Part shown: piece by piece, positions 1 through 7,125 of the stretch
How the letters are laid out: the number at the start of each line of letters is the position of its first letter
How positions within the stretch are numbered: the first letter of the stretch is position 1
NCBI RefSeq assembly: GCF_002293435.1
Contig: NZ_DBDF01000014.1
Coordinates: forward strand, 2,265-21,020
Length of the DNA: 18,756 nt
DNA from: Bacteroides sp. UBA939
Lineage (GTDB): Bacteria > Bacteroidota > Bacteroidia > Bacteroidales > Bacteroidaceae
Direction: 5' to 3'
Program-made: the position numbers and the translations under genes
Notes under the pieces: generated by a model
What the model was told of the DNA's origin: nothing
What the model saw: the letters and a program-made list of their open reading frames with translations, nothing else
Databases searched by the model: none

Positions 1-83
1 ATAAATGTAAGTATTTCGATATCGCACTATCAGCCTGATATTTACCAATTTTCGTTCGCGTATCTCCGGTCAAGCGGACATCC

Positions 84-130
84 GGACAGAAATAACGCAT
101 TCTCAGCCAACTAAAAATACAAAGTGACAA
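84..130 (+). repeat. Dispersed REP-like repeat, copy A
   Basis: This stretch matches 8894-8940 in the same orientation: both contain ATTCTCAG, a variable 5-6 nt, then TAAAAATACAAAGT. In both copies the conserved tail follows a G+C-rich inverted repeat; here that hairpin is imperfect (CTCCGG near 65 with CCGGAC near 82). The pair suggests a repeat family of the REP type, but only two copies are visible in this window. Confidence 0.6.
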
Positions 131-213
131 ACTGACAACTCCCTTAACTCCTGTAGCCTGAATAATGAACCTTTTTGGTTTAATATGATTATCCGCATGT
201 ATAGTGCTAACTG

Positions 214-258
214 AGAATTTATGTTTGAACACAGAGGTACAGAGATACGGAGTTTTAT
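214..258 (+). repeat. Dispersed 'ACACAGAGG' repeat, single copy
   Basis: This copy reads GAATTTATGTTTGAACACAG, then AGGTACAGAGATACGGAG and TTTTATT. It aligns with the reverse complement of 13491-13533 and with 13311-13339 on the + strand, differing by a few bases (GGTAC here, GGCGC there). It is a solitary arm; at 13.3-13.5 kb two arms face each other. Confidence 0.75.
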
Positions 259-388
259 TTTAAGCATAGAATATGGATGAGGGAACTTATTGTTTAAAAA
301 TCACGCACCGGAAGTTTCATGTAATCATTAGAGTTTACATAAATTAGTTTTTGTATGCCCATGGCTTGATTTTAATTCTCAGATTATG

Positions 389-1273
389 CTAAGCAGCACA
401 TGTAGCAAATATACGTTCCACAAACGAGTTGGCTCTGAGACGACATTCGTCTTTGACTATTCTCATTACCTTGGCACTGCCGATGGCATGTTCCACACGT
501 ACCCTAATGCGGGAGACTTCCGTGTTGAAGTCCTTTTGTCGGGCAGAGAGTTCTTTTCCCTTGCTTTTCTTGACAGGCTGTATGATCGTTACCCCTTCAG
601 GGGCGTAACCCTGATATCTGGTATCCTGATACAAGGTACAGGGAACAGGAAAGGAATACATATTATCAGCCATCTTCTTATCGTGCATTTTCCCGGAAAC
701 GGTCTGGCTCACGAAGAGAATCAGGCAGGATACGGTGGTTATGACGGCATTCTTGACCGTATGGCGTTTCTTCTTCCCGCTGTATTTCTCTTTCTGTTCA
801 TCATAGTCTACCGGACGGGGAATTTCCCTCTCGGTACCGTCATGGAGCAATACAGGCTCAGAACCCTCCTTCGAGAGTTCACAAAGGCGTTGAAAAAGTT
901 CCTTATCGGTCTGTGCCAGCATAAGACCCATTGTCTCAAGGCTCAGATGAAGGATGTGGGTCAGGCAATGAACAAAAGTGTTGCAATGCTTCTGACCCAT
1001 GCCAAAGCTGGCGGCATGGTACTCCTGAAGAGGATTGTTCTTCAGATAAACAAGGATGAAGAAAAGGCGCTCGCTCACATCAGGAAGAGGGCTGTTCTTG
1101 TAAATACAGAAACTGCGACGGTTGCTACGACGTTTGCCGGTCATCTCATATTCAGACAAATAATCGTCATGTGCCGCCTCGAAGAAAGGAAGCAGACTGG
1201 AAAACTGGGCATGGTTCATGCCAGTCAGGGAGCGGAAACTCTGGGGGTTATCTTTATGGTCGGTATAATTCAT
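389..1273 (-). CDS. IS5-superfamily transposase (DDE_Tnp_4 type)
   Basis: A 294-residue transposase that would cut and rejoin DNA at the ends of its insertion sequence. The C-terminal catalytic domain shows the DDE triad expected for this family: D145 in LLHDGTE, D217 in LYQDTRYQG and E261 in RVEHAIGSAK. The GTEREIPRP and GKKKRHTVKN segments around residues 146-174 are typical of the HARBI1-like branch. The N-terminal third (roughly 1-110) is helical and probably binds DNA. The frame is intact from ATG to TAG, with no frameshift or internal stop, and nearly fills the element, so the copy could be active. The ATG lies about 5 nt from a TATCTTTG box, so the mRNA may be almost leaderless. A long + strand frame across the same region (386-1324) is a shadow. 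Confidence 0.88.
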   Translation of the reverse strand: MNYTDHKDNPQSFRSLTGMNHAQFSSLLPFFEAAHDDYLSEYEMTGKRRSNRRSFCIYKNSPLPDVSERLFFILVYLKNNPLQEYHAASFGMGQKHCNTFVHCLTHILHLSLETMGLMLAQTDKELFQRLCELSKEGSEPVLLHDGTEREIPRPVDYDEQKEKYSGKKKRHTVKNAVITTVSCLILFVSQTVSGKMHDKKMADNMYSFPVPCTLYQDTRYQGYAPEGVTIIQPVKKSKGKELSARQKDFNTEVSRIRVRVEHAIGSAKVMRIVKDECRLRANSFVERIFATCAA

Positions 1274-1277
1274 GCAA

Positions 1278-1309
1278 CAAAGATACGCGCATACGCGATA
1301 AATAGCAAA
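1278..1309 (-). promoter_or_regulatory. Bacteroides-type promoter of the transposase gene
   Basis: On the - strand, TTTG (1306-1309) is followed after exactly 20 nt by TATCTTTG (1278-1285). This fits the Bacteroides -33 and -7 consensus (TTTG and TAnnTTTG). The expected start site falls at or within a few bases of the transposase ATG (1271-1273), so the message should have little or no leader. The -33 box lies just inside the right terminal repeat. Confidence 0.65.
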
Positions 1310-1511
1310 TCTAATTTACATTAACTCTATTATATTTATATATGATATTCAGACAATAACTACTTACAGGCCTATGAAATTACTTCTGCAAGGCTCTGCT
1401 ACAGGCTAAAGACTGGTTCATCGTGTTGCTGCTGCCGATAAGATATTGTAATATTGTTGTTTAAAAACGAATATAACATCAAATATATACAAAAAAATCT
1501 TCAAATATATG

Positions 1512-1540
1512 TTGAAAATAGAAGAAATATATTACTTTTG
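1512..1540 (+). promoter_or_regulatory. Bacteroides-type promoter of the TPR regulator gene
   Basis: TTG (1512-1514) and TACTTTTG (1533-1540), separated by 18 nt, match the Bacteroides -33/-7 pattern. Transcription would begin near 1547, about 18 nt before the ATG at 1565. The stretch 1328-1511 between the insertion sequence and this promoter is AT-rich and holds nothing else I can name. Confidence 0.6.
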
Positions 1541-1564
1541 CGCTGATACAAAACCTGAAGGCAC

Positions 1565-3133
1565 ATGAGAATATCTGTTACCATCATAATTGCTATACTT
1601 TCCTGGATACTCACAGGATGCGGTAAATCACCATCTGCCAACGGCATGTTGTTGGATGAAGCGGAGGCACTCATTGAAGTAGCCCCGGACAGTGCATCGA
1701 ACATTCTGAAAAGCATCCTTCTGCCGGAAGCTATGGACGACAGAGCATTTGCGCGTTGGTGCATGTTGTCGGGTATGATAACGGATAATCCCCTCAATAG
1801 TATACTGCCGACCTCTCAACTGGAGAGGGCTTATGACTGGTATTTTTCACATGGCACCCCCACCGAACAGGTACAAATTTCAATTTTCCTGGGACGATCC
1901 TACGCTGCGGAGGGTGATTACGACAAAGCAATGTTGGTATATACTGATGCCCTCGAGATTGGTGAAAGCAATGAACTCAATAATCTGGTGGGGTATACAT
2001 ATAGTTATATGGGCGATTTGTACAAAAATAAATTCATGCGGATAGAAGCCATCAAGAAATACGAGGCCGCTGCCGATTATTTCAAGAAAGAAAACAATAC
2101 CGATAGCTACGCTTGTGCGTTAAGAGATATGGGACGCGAATATGCACGTATAGATTCAACATCACGTGCTCTGGAAATTCTATTCCTGGCTGATTCAGTG
2201 GCTGCCAATACCAAGAATATCCGTATTTCCTCGAGCATAAATAATACCATAGGAAACATCTATGAAATGCAAAACGAATATGATAAGGCTGAGAAGTACT
2301 TACTCAAATCGCTGATGGGAGGGGGCACAATGCCCAGCCGCATGGCGTTAATCGACCTGTACATCACAACAGGTTCTATAAATAAGGCAAAAGAACTGTT
2401 ATTTAAAATTTCGCAAGATGATCCACAGGAATGTAATACATATAGCTTCAAATATTTATCTTATCGAATCTATAAAGCAGAAGAGAATTATAAAAAAGCC
2501 CTTGTTAATCTGGAAGAGCATAAGAACATCACAGATTCTATCATATACGCCGATGCCCAATCTAAAATACAGGATATTGAAGCCAAATACAATCTTCTTA
2601 AAATACAGGAAGAAGTAAACGAGCTGAAAAACAGGCAGAAAAAATATATCTTCATTTCAATTATTTGCATTTTAACCTTATTGCTGGTGATAGTAAGTTT
2701 TATGTTCTATAGAAAGAAAGCAAAAGAAAAAGTAGAAATGCACCAGGCAGAAGTAGACAGGATGAAAAAGAAGTTGCTGCATGATTCATTTTTATATCAA
2801 GAACTGACACGTCTGATTAATCAGAAAATACCGAACAACAACAAATCATTAATAACCGCGGAACTATGGAATCTTATTGAAAAAGAAATAATCACCATTT
2901 ATCCCAAGCTTCATACCTATATATATGAGAGGCAGAACCCGAAACTGGCACCATCCGATTTTCGATACTGCTGTCTCTACTTGTGCGAATTCGGTGCCAA
3001 GGAAGAATCAAAGTTATTAGGCATTGCTCCGGATTCTGCCCAAAGGAAACGTCTACGGCTCAAAGATAAACTGAATATATCATTGCCTGCTAATACATCG
3101 CTATGCGAATATTTGATTAAAAACATACGTTAA
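1565..3133 (+). CDS. TPR lipoprotein regulator with transmembrane segment and C-terminal HTH-like domain
   Basis: A 522-residue protein with a lipoprotein signal (ILTGC, lipid Cys 19), a long helical repeat region of TPR type from about residue 70 to 330 (for example AEGDYDKAMLVYTDALEIG and EYDKAEKYLLKSL), a short coiled coil, one membrane segment at about 362-383, and a cytoplasmic tail. The tail ends in SDFRYCCLYLCEFGAKEESKLLGI followed by a basic RKRLRLKDKL, which looks like a degenerate LuxR-like helix-turn-helix. Proteins of this layout are common in Bacteroides next to small secreted DUF3244 proteins, as here. I infer a membrane-spanning one-component regulator that senses something outside the inner membrane and controls the genes just downstream. 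The ligand is unknown. The start is supported by the signal peptide and the promoter directly upstream. Confidence 0.75.
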   Translation: MRISVTIIIAILSWILTGCGKSPSANGMLLDEAEALIEVAPDSASNILKSILLPEAMDDRAFARWCMLSGMITDNPLNSILPTSQLERAYDWYFSHGTPTEQVQISIFLGRSYAAEGDYDKAMLVYTDALEIGESNELNNLVGYTYSYMGDLYKNKFMRIEAIKKYEAAADYFKKENNTDSYACALRDMGREYARIDSTSRALEILFLADSVAANTKNIRISSSINNTIGNIYEMQNEYDKAEKYLLKSLMGGGTMPSRMALIDLYITTGSINKAKELLFKISQDDPQECNTYSFKYLSYRIYKAEENYKKALVNLEEHKNITDSIIYADAQSKIQDIEAKYNLLKIQEEVNELKNRQKKYIFISIICILTLLLVIVSFMFYRKKAKEKVEMHQAEVDRMKKKLLHDSFLYQELTRLINQKIPNNNKSLITAELWNLIEKEIITIYPKLHTYIYERQNPKLAPSDFRYCCLYLCEFGAKEESKLLGIAPDSAQRKRLRLKDKLNISLPANTSLCEYLIKNIR

Positions 3134-3234
3134 TACCCCTGCTTGTTGTTGGTTGTCCTTGTGTTGTCCTGTTGTTTTCTTCTAACTCGCTGATAATCAA
3201 TGCTGGCTTGTCCCCCTGAAAATGGATATTTTGC

Positions 3235-3265
3235 TTGTGTTTATTCTCGTTTTTCTGTAATTTTG
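3235..3265 (+). promoter_or_regulatory. Bacteroides-type promoter before the DUF3244-like gene
   Basis: TTG (3235-3237) followed after 20 nt by TAATTTTG (3258-3265) matches the TTTG/TAnnTTTG pattern, though the upstream box is only TTG. The start site would be near 3272, leaving a short leader before the ATG at 3285. The spacer upstream (3134-3230) shows no clear terminator, so some read-through from the regulator is possible. Confidence 0.5.
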
Positions 3266-3284
3266 ATGAAAAATATTTAAAGTT

Positions 3285-3683
3285 ATGAGAGCGCTAAACA
3301 TTGCATTATTATTAGTTGGTATTCCATTCATGATAATGGAAGCCAAGAGTTTATTAAAGGATAAAAGTAAAACCATATCTTTTAATAAATGGGAGGATCA
3401 ACCCAAAAGAACATTTCCTTTTTCTATTCCTATAGAAGCTATCCTTGATGAAAGCACTATTGAATTACGTTTCCTGCAGAACGTAGACGAACAGGTTATC
3501 TTCCAGGTAAAGGATCTGTATGGGAATATAATACTTCAGGACATAGTAGTTCCCGTTGAGCAGGAGATTCACACGATTGATGTAAGCGGTCTCGAAGCCG
3601 GAAGTTATGAGTTGTTTTATATAGAAGGGGGTCTGATTCTCTTTGGGGAGTTTAATATTGAATCTCAAATTCCGTTTGAGTAA
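3285..3683 (+). CDS. Small secreted DUF3244-like protein
   Basis: A 132-residue protein with a hydrophobic N-terminal segment (about residues 4-19) that looks like a Sec signal peptide or anchor. The rest is predicted beta-rich: alternating hydrophobic residues in TIELRFLQNVDEQVIFQVKD, then a DLYGNIILQD turn and the closing GLEAGSYELFYIEGG strand pair. This fold and the position right after a TPR lipoprotein regulator fit the DUF3244 group of Bacteroides small secreted proteins, whose role is not established. No lipobox cysteine is seen. It is probably controlled by the upstream TPR regulator, which I infer from gene order and the separate promoter at 3235-3265. The family assignment rests on pattern recognition only. 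Confidence 0.65.
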   Translation: MRALNIALLLVGIPFMIMEAKSLLKDKSKTISFNKWEDQPKRTFPFSIPIEAILDESTIELRFLQNVDEQVIFQVKDLYGNIILQDIVVPVEQEIHTIDVSGLEAGSYELFYIEGGLILFGEFNIESQIPFE

Positions 3684-3786
3684 TTCGTAAACTATTTCTT
3701 TTAACTATGGATAGAGAAAATAGCGGAGACACTATAAGCGGCAGATGTTAATTGAATATTTTACGAACTATAAATATAAATAAAAA

Positions 3787-3845
3787 GGAGCAGAATGATG
3801 GCTGTTTTTAATCTTAGCAGGATTTACTTGCATATCATCTGCTCC
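3787..3845 (+). other. Stem-loop overlapping a possible 20-codon leader frame
   Basis: GGAGCAGA (3787-3794) pairs perfectly with TCTGCTCC (3838-3845), and the stem can extend by four more pairs past one bulge. A small frame runs from ATG at 3795 to TAA (MMAVFNLSRIYL... 20 codons), with AAAAAGGAG just upstream. The frame therefore starts in the stem. This could be a transcript-end hairpin, a leader peptide or a relic; no T-run follows, so a simple terminator is unlikely. Confidence 0.35.
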
Positions 3846-3901
3846 CTAACCCCATAAAAAGGAGGCGTGGCAAAGATACACATTTAGTTTTTAAAAGACA
3901 A

Positions 3902-3909
3902 TACGTTTG
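3902..3909 (+). promoter_or_regulatory. Possible -7 box upstream of the 539-aa lipoprotein gene
   Basis: TACGTTTG fits TAnnTTTG, but no TTTG lies at the usual distance upstream. It would give a leader of about 65 nt before the ATG at 3981. The reverse-strand TATCTTTG (CAAAGATA at 3871-3878) nearby is a second match with no gene to serve. Confidence 0.35.
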
Positions 3910-3980
3910 TCTGCTCGTTGAAAGGATACATACGAAGATTTTATATATAGTAAATATCCATAATTAAAATCAGAGATATT

Positions 3981-5600
3981 ATGAAGAAGATTTATTATCT
4001 CATGTTAGCGATGCTCATATCGCTCTCTGTTGCAAGTTGTACAGATGATACAGTGTACGAAATGGAAACCGACCAAATGGCTAAACAAGAGGAAACCCCA
4101 TTTGCTAAAGATGCAACCTTCCTCTTGAAGAAGGATTTTGCCACCGCTTTAGCAAAAGTTCTATCCGAAAGTATGGAGGTTAGAGGGCTTATCAAAGAAG
4201 AGGCATTAAAGAAAATCAACTATGATTTTGATGTAGTCTATTTATTGATCAAAGACAAGAAGTTGAATAATGGGAAGACATTGGAAGGTCTTCTTTCAGA
4301 GCACTTGGACATCAATCGGTTAGCTTTGATTGAGCAAAAGTTGCCGACATTGACTGTATTTGTACCATCATTACCAGAAGAATCATTTTCTGCTGGATCT
4401 TGGGATACAAGTACGGAAATCCCAGCAGTTGCTATTAGTACATTTGCAATGAATGACGTTCCAATAGTTAATTCATGTGGCAATGATTCGATCATTCCTT
4501 CACACCTAATACCTAAATATCCAATTGTAGTTGTTAAGGAAAACGAGAGAATTGTAACGTCTACTTTCACACGTTCTTCAGACCTTCAGGCAAATTCGCA
4601 CCTTACAATTCCAGTAAACAAATCAGGTGTTCAATTGCAATTTATCAATGATTCGTTTAATAACCTTGAAAATAAGATAACTACAAGAACTGGGACTATA
4701 ACACTTGCTACCCCATCTCCGGAAATACCTCAAGACATGCAAAAAGTATTTGATGCGTATGACAAATATCAAAACACAGATGGGTGGCAACGAGATTATG
4801 TTTACTACGACATTAGCCCCACTAATGATCGTGGAGTAATTAAAAATGAATATAAAGAATTCTTGTGTTCATTCAAGATGTTAGGCTCATCACCTAGAAG
4901 CGCTTATGATAAGATTAGCAAACCATCAGATGATGATCCACGTCCTTACAAGGGAAGACCTATTCCTGATCGAACTGATCCAGATCGTCGTAGCTGGAAT
5001 TGGACAGATGGAGAATTTGAATTTGAGATGAAAATAAATGTTGGTACAACACATCCAAATGGTAGTGAACAAATTGTTTATTTTGGAGCTCAACCTTATG
5101 AGCTTTTTTTAACGAGAGATGTGAACTCCGAGAGAGACTATGTTGATTGGGTTGTAGACAGTTGCTTAACATATAGATTATCCGTTCCTTTGTTTACATG
5201 GGATTTGGAACATTATAGCCCCATTATCAAGATTACTATGAGTGAAATTGACAATCCAACAGTAGTCGAATCAGTGGTTGAAACAATTTCAGAATTTGCG
5301 GGCAACTTTGAACTGTCTGGAGGAGTTCCAAACAAAATAGGCATGAAGTTTGGTGCATCAGCAAAGAGAACAGAAAGATTATCTTATAGGCAGACGACTA
5401 CGTATGGTAATGATAATTTAGGAGAGTTGTATATCAATTTTGGTGACCCCATTTTGTTGGGGAATGAAATGGTTGATCTTGGTTCTTCGTATATGAGGGG
5501 AGGTAGGGTACAGCATAACTACGACTATCAACCTCCATATAATAGCACATATTATACATATTGGTATAAAATAGAAATATCACCTAAAAAAATGTATTGA
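3981..5600 (+). CDS. Large lipoprotein of unknown function
   Basis: A 539-residue predicted lipoprotein that I do not recognise. The N-terminus (MKKIYYLMLAML..SVASC) is a clear type II signal with lipid Cys 20. Residues 45-125 are helical and charged. Residues 125-280 are mixed, and a proline- and arginine-rich linker (DDDPRPYKGRPIPDRTDPDRR) lies near 330. From about 350 on the sequence alternates polar and hydrophobic residues, with many Thr, Tyr and Asn, as expected for a beta-sandwich. The tail is Tyr-rich (YNSTYYTYWYKIEISP). The gene is visibly more AT-rich than feoAB and rtcB downstream. It is a stand-alone unit with its own terminator at 5607-5639. A surface-exposed role is likely from the lipobox alone; no substrate or partner can be named. 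Confidence 0.7.
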   Translation: MKKIYYLMLAMLISLSVASCTDDTVYEMETDQMAKQEETPFAKDATFLLKKDFATALAKVLSESMEVRGLIKEEALKKINYDFDVVYLLIKDKKLNNGKTLEGLLSEHLDINRLALIEQKLPTLTVFVPSLPEESFSAGSWDTSTEIPAVAISTFAMNDVPIVNSCGNDSIIPSHLIPKYPIVVVKENERIVTSTFTRSSDLQANSHLTIPVNKSGVQLQFINDSFNNLENKITTRTGTITLATPSPEIPQDMQKVFDAYDKYQNTDGWQRDYVYYDISPTNDRGVIKNEYKEFLCSFKMLGSSPRSAYDKISKPSDDDPRPYKGRPIPDRTDPDRRSWNWTDGEFEFEMKINVGTTHPNGSEQIVYFGAQPYELFLTRDVNSERDYVDWVVDSCLTYRLSVPLFTWDLEHYSPIIKITMSEIDNPTVVESVVETISEFAGNFELSGGVPNKIGMKFGASAKRTERLSYRQTTTYGNDNLGELYINFGDPILLGNEMVDLGSSYMRGGRVQHNYDYQPPYNSTYYTYWYKIEISPKKMY

Positions 5601-5606
5601 TATAAT

Positions 5607-5639
5607 CGCACCGTGCTTGCGTAAGTAAAGCGCGGTGCG
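5607..5639 (+). terminator. Rho-independent-type terminator after the 539-aa lipoprotein gene
   Basis: CGCACCGTGCT (5607-5617) pairs with AGCGCGGTGCG (5629-5639) over 11 positions with one G-T pair, closing an 11-nt loop, and is followed by GTTTCATTTCTT. It sits 7 nt after the stop codon at 5598-5600. Confidence 0.8.
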
Positions 5640-5733
5640 GTTTCATTTCTTCAAAATAAATTTCCCAGGAAATAGCAATACATCTACTATTATTACGTTT
5701 TATAAATACACATCTCTATAAAACCCCATTGAT

Positions 5734-6183
5734 ATGAAACAAATCTCATACATGCTTCTTACAGCAATCTTCCTATTCACTTCCTGTAACAAAGACGAAT
5801 CGCTAGGTTTGGAAGTGGAAGAGCCAAGAGTGATTGAAATATCGGTGCTATACGAGCCGGAAAACGCTTCTCGTAATACCCGACTGCCAGACAATGGAGC
5901 GAAGGTCTTTATCTACTATGAACCCAATTTGGCAGGAGACCCTGTAATCTTTGATCAAGGAAACCTCACCAATATATATACCGGTGCGCTCCTTTTCCCA
6001 CATCAGGTATTAGAAACCGACAAAGATGGGCGCCTTACTTTTACTCCGGAATTTGATGATAAGGAGTTTTTGGTATTTATTGAAAGTCATCATTATCCCG
6101 GGCAGGTGACTTCCAAACTCTTCCCTTCTTTTGACATAAATTACAAATGTACTTTTTTGTTTCTCGACTTAAGCTCTGACTGA
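5734..6183 (+). CDS. Small lipoprotein of unknown function
   Basis: A 149-residue predicted lipoprotein, not recognised. The signal peptide ends in the lipobox FTSC with lipid Cys 18. The mature part reads like a single beta-sandwich domain: VIEISVLYEPEN, then GAKVFIYYEPN, GRLTFTPEF and FLVFIESHHYPG are candidate strands, a pattern similar to carboxypeptidase-regulatory-like folds, though no family is claimed. It follows the 539-aa lipoprotein after a strong terminator, so it is probably transcribed separately. A weak -7-like TACGTTTT lies at 5694-5701 with no good upstream box. The next 170 bases (6184-6355) hold no other gene that I can see. Confidence 0.65.
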   Translation: MKQISYMLLTAIFLFTSCNKDESLGLEVEEPRVIEISVLYEPENASRNTRLPDNGAKVFIYYEPNLAGDPVIFDQGNLTNIYTGALLFPHQVLETDKDGRLTFTPEFDDKEFLVFIESHHYPGQVTSKLFPSFDINYKCTFLFLDLSSD

Positions 6184-6355
6184 CTTCGTCTTGCACTGTG
6201 CCTAAGTTGGACTCATTAATACAAGCTTTGCATGAAGGAAGTCACAATATGCTATGGTGATTATGACAATAAATTCTGTTCCGGCTGCGAATAAAATTTT
6301 GGTGCGGCTACCCTAATAATCTTATTCTGAATTATGCTATATTAAAGGCATTCAT

Positions 6356-6363
6356 TATCTTTG
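6356..6363 (+). promoter_or_regulatory. -7 box before the flavin-reductase-like gene
   Basis: TATCTTTG matches TAnnTTTG exactly. Transcription would begin near 6370. That makes the upstream ATG at 6371 leaderless and the signal-peptide ATG at 6416 the better start. No clear TTTG is seen 19-20 nt upstream. Confidence 0.5.
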
Positions 6364-6415
6364 TGCCATTATGAATGCAGATGTCAGAACATTTAAGTTT
6401 AAATCCCTTAGTATT

Positions 6416-7090
6416 ATGAAACATATAGTTTTAATATCTATTTCCGTTGTAGCCCTCGTTTTTGCGAGCTGCAATGAAAGTACCCGCAAAGCGGCGGATA
6501 CAGCACACGAGGAAAGTGCGGTGGTAAAATTGAACCGCGAAGAGATAAAAGCCGCTTCGTTCGATGATTTATTCAAAACAATCGAAGCAAAGGATGTAAA
6601 GGAGGATATTTTCACTCTCATAAGCGAGGATTTCTCCATACTGACAGCAGGAACCCCATCGCATTATAACTCGATGGTTGCCGGTTGGGGCGGTTGGGGT
6701 ATTTTGTTTAATAAGCAAGTGGCATTTTCTTTTCTGCGCTCAAATCGTTATACGCTCGAACTAATACGCAAGGAAAATAAATACACCATGACTTTCTTCG
6801 ACGAAGAGTATAAGGAGGATATTATGAACTTTGGTAAGTCGTCCGGCAGAGATAGCAACGAGAAAATGACAACTACCTCCCTGACTGCTGTACAAACGCC
6901 TTCGGGTAATATGGCTTACAAGGAAGCTAAACTCATCATCGAGCTTGATTTATTTGAAGTTACTACCGTTTCTCCTGATGACTTCCGAACCGAAGATGCC
7001 CGCAAATTCATTGTTGATGCCCATGCAGAAACAGGCGAGTATCACAAGATGGTATTTGGTGAAATAAAGAATGTCTGGGAACGCAAATAA
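6416..7090 (+). CDS. Flavin-reductase-like (FMN-binding split barrel) lipoprotein
   Basis: A 224-residue protein from the ATG at 6416. This start is chosen over the in-frame ATG at 6371 because MKHIVLISISVVALVFASC is a textbook lipoprotein signal (lipid Cys 19), while the 15 residues before it would mask it. The mature domain (about 55-220) resembles the flavin reductase-like/flavoredoxin family: DFSILTAGTPSHYNSMVAGWGGWG near the start corresponds to the FMN-contacting strand and loop, and VAFSFLRSNRYTLELI to the next strands. Family members bind FMN and pass electrons to or from flavins. The usual members are cytoplasmic; a lipid anchor would place this one on the envelope, which is unusual. 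It is convergent with the DinB-like gene. Substrate and electron donor are unknown. Confidence 0.75.
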   Translation: MKHIVLISISVVALVFASCNESTRKAADTAHEESAVVKLNREEIKAASFDDLFKTIEAKDVKEDIFTLISEDFSILTAGTPSHYNSMVAGWGGWGILFNKQVAFSFLRSNRYTLELIRKENKYTMTFFDEEYKEDIMNFGKSSGRDSNEKMTTTSLTAVQTPSGNMAYKEAKLIIELDLFEVTTVSPDDFRTEDARKFIVDAHAETGEYHKMVFGEIKNVWERK

Positions 7091-7125
7091 CAGATAAAAC
7101 AGGCGTGAACGAGATATACGACTTC

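Larger units (their letters stand above)
1..330. other. Non-coding stretch left of the insertion sequence
   Basis: No convincing reading frame is seen on either strand. The stretch holds one copy of a REP-like repeat (84-130) and one copy of an 'ACACAGAGG' dispersed repeat (214-258), both described separately. Outside those two repeats I see nothing I can name. Confidence 0.6.
331..1327 (-). mobile_element. IS5-superfamily insertion sequence, apparently complete
   Basis: The element is bounded by imperfect terminal inverted repeats. The left end starts GAGTTTACATAAATTAGTTTT at 331 and the right end, read inward on the - strand from 1327, starts GAGTTAATGTAAATTAGATTT; 17 of 21 positions match. 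A TA dinucleotide directly flanks both ends and may be the target duplication, but two bases are weak evidence. One transposase frame fills the element. About 1.0 kb with one DDE frame fits IS5-superfamily members with HARBI1-like (DDE_Tnp_4) transposases. The subgroup is not assigned. Confidence 0.8.

Noticed and set aside
386..1324. 312-residue + strand frame across the insertion sequence
   Set aside because: It is the complement of an intact DDE transposase with a proper promoter, and its own sequence shows no family pattern.
5000..5600. Pore-forming toxin (aerolysin-like) domain in the 539-aa lipoprotein
   Set aside because: The Ser/Thr-rich alternating strands recall such folds, but no diagnostic motif is seen, so a toxin call is not supported.
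6371..6415. Upstream ATG start for the flavin-reductase-like gene
   Set aside because: It would place 15 charged and polar residues before a perfect lipoprotein signal and would be leaderless.
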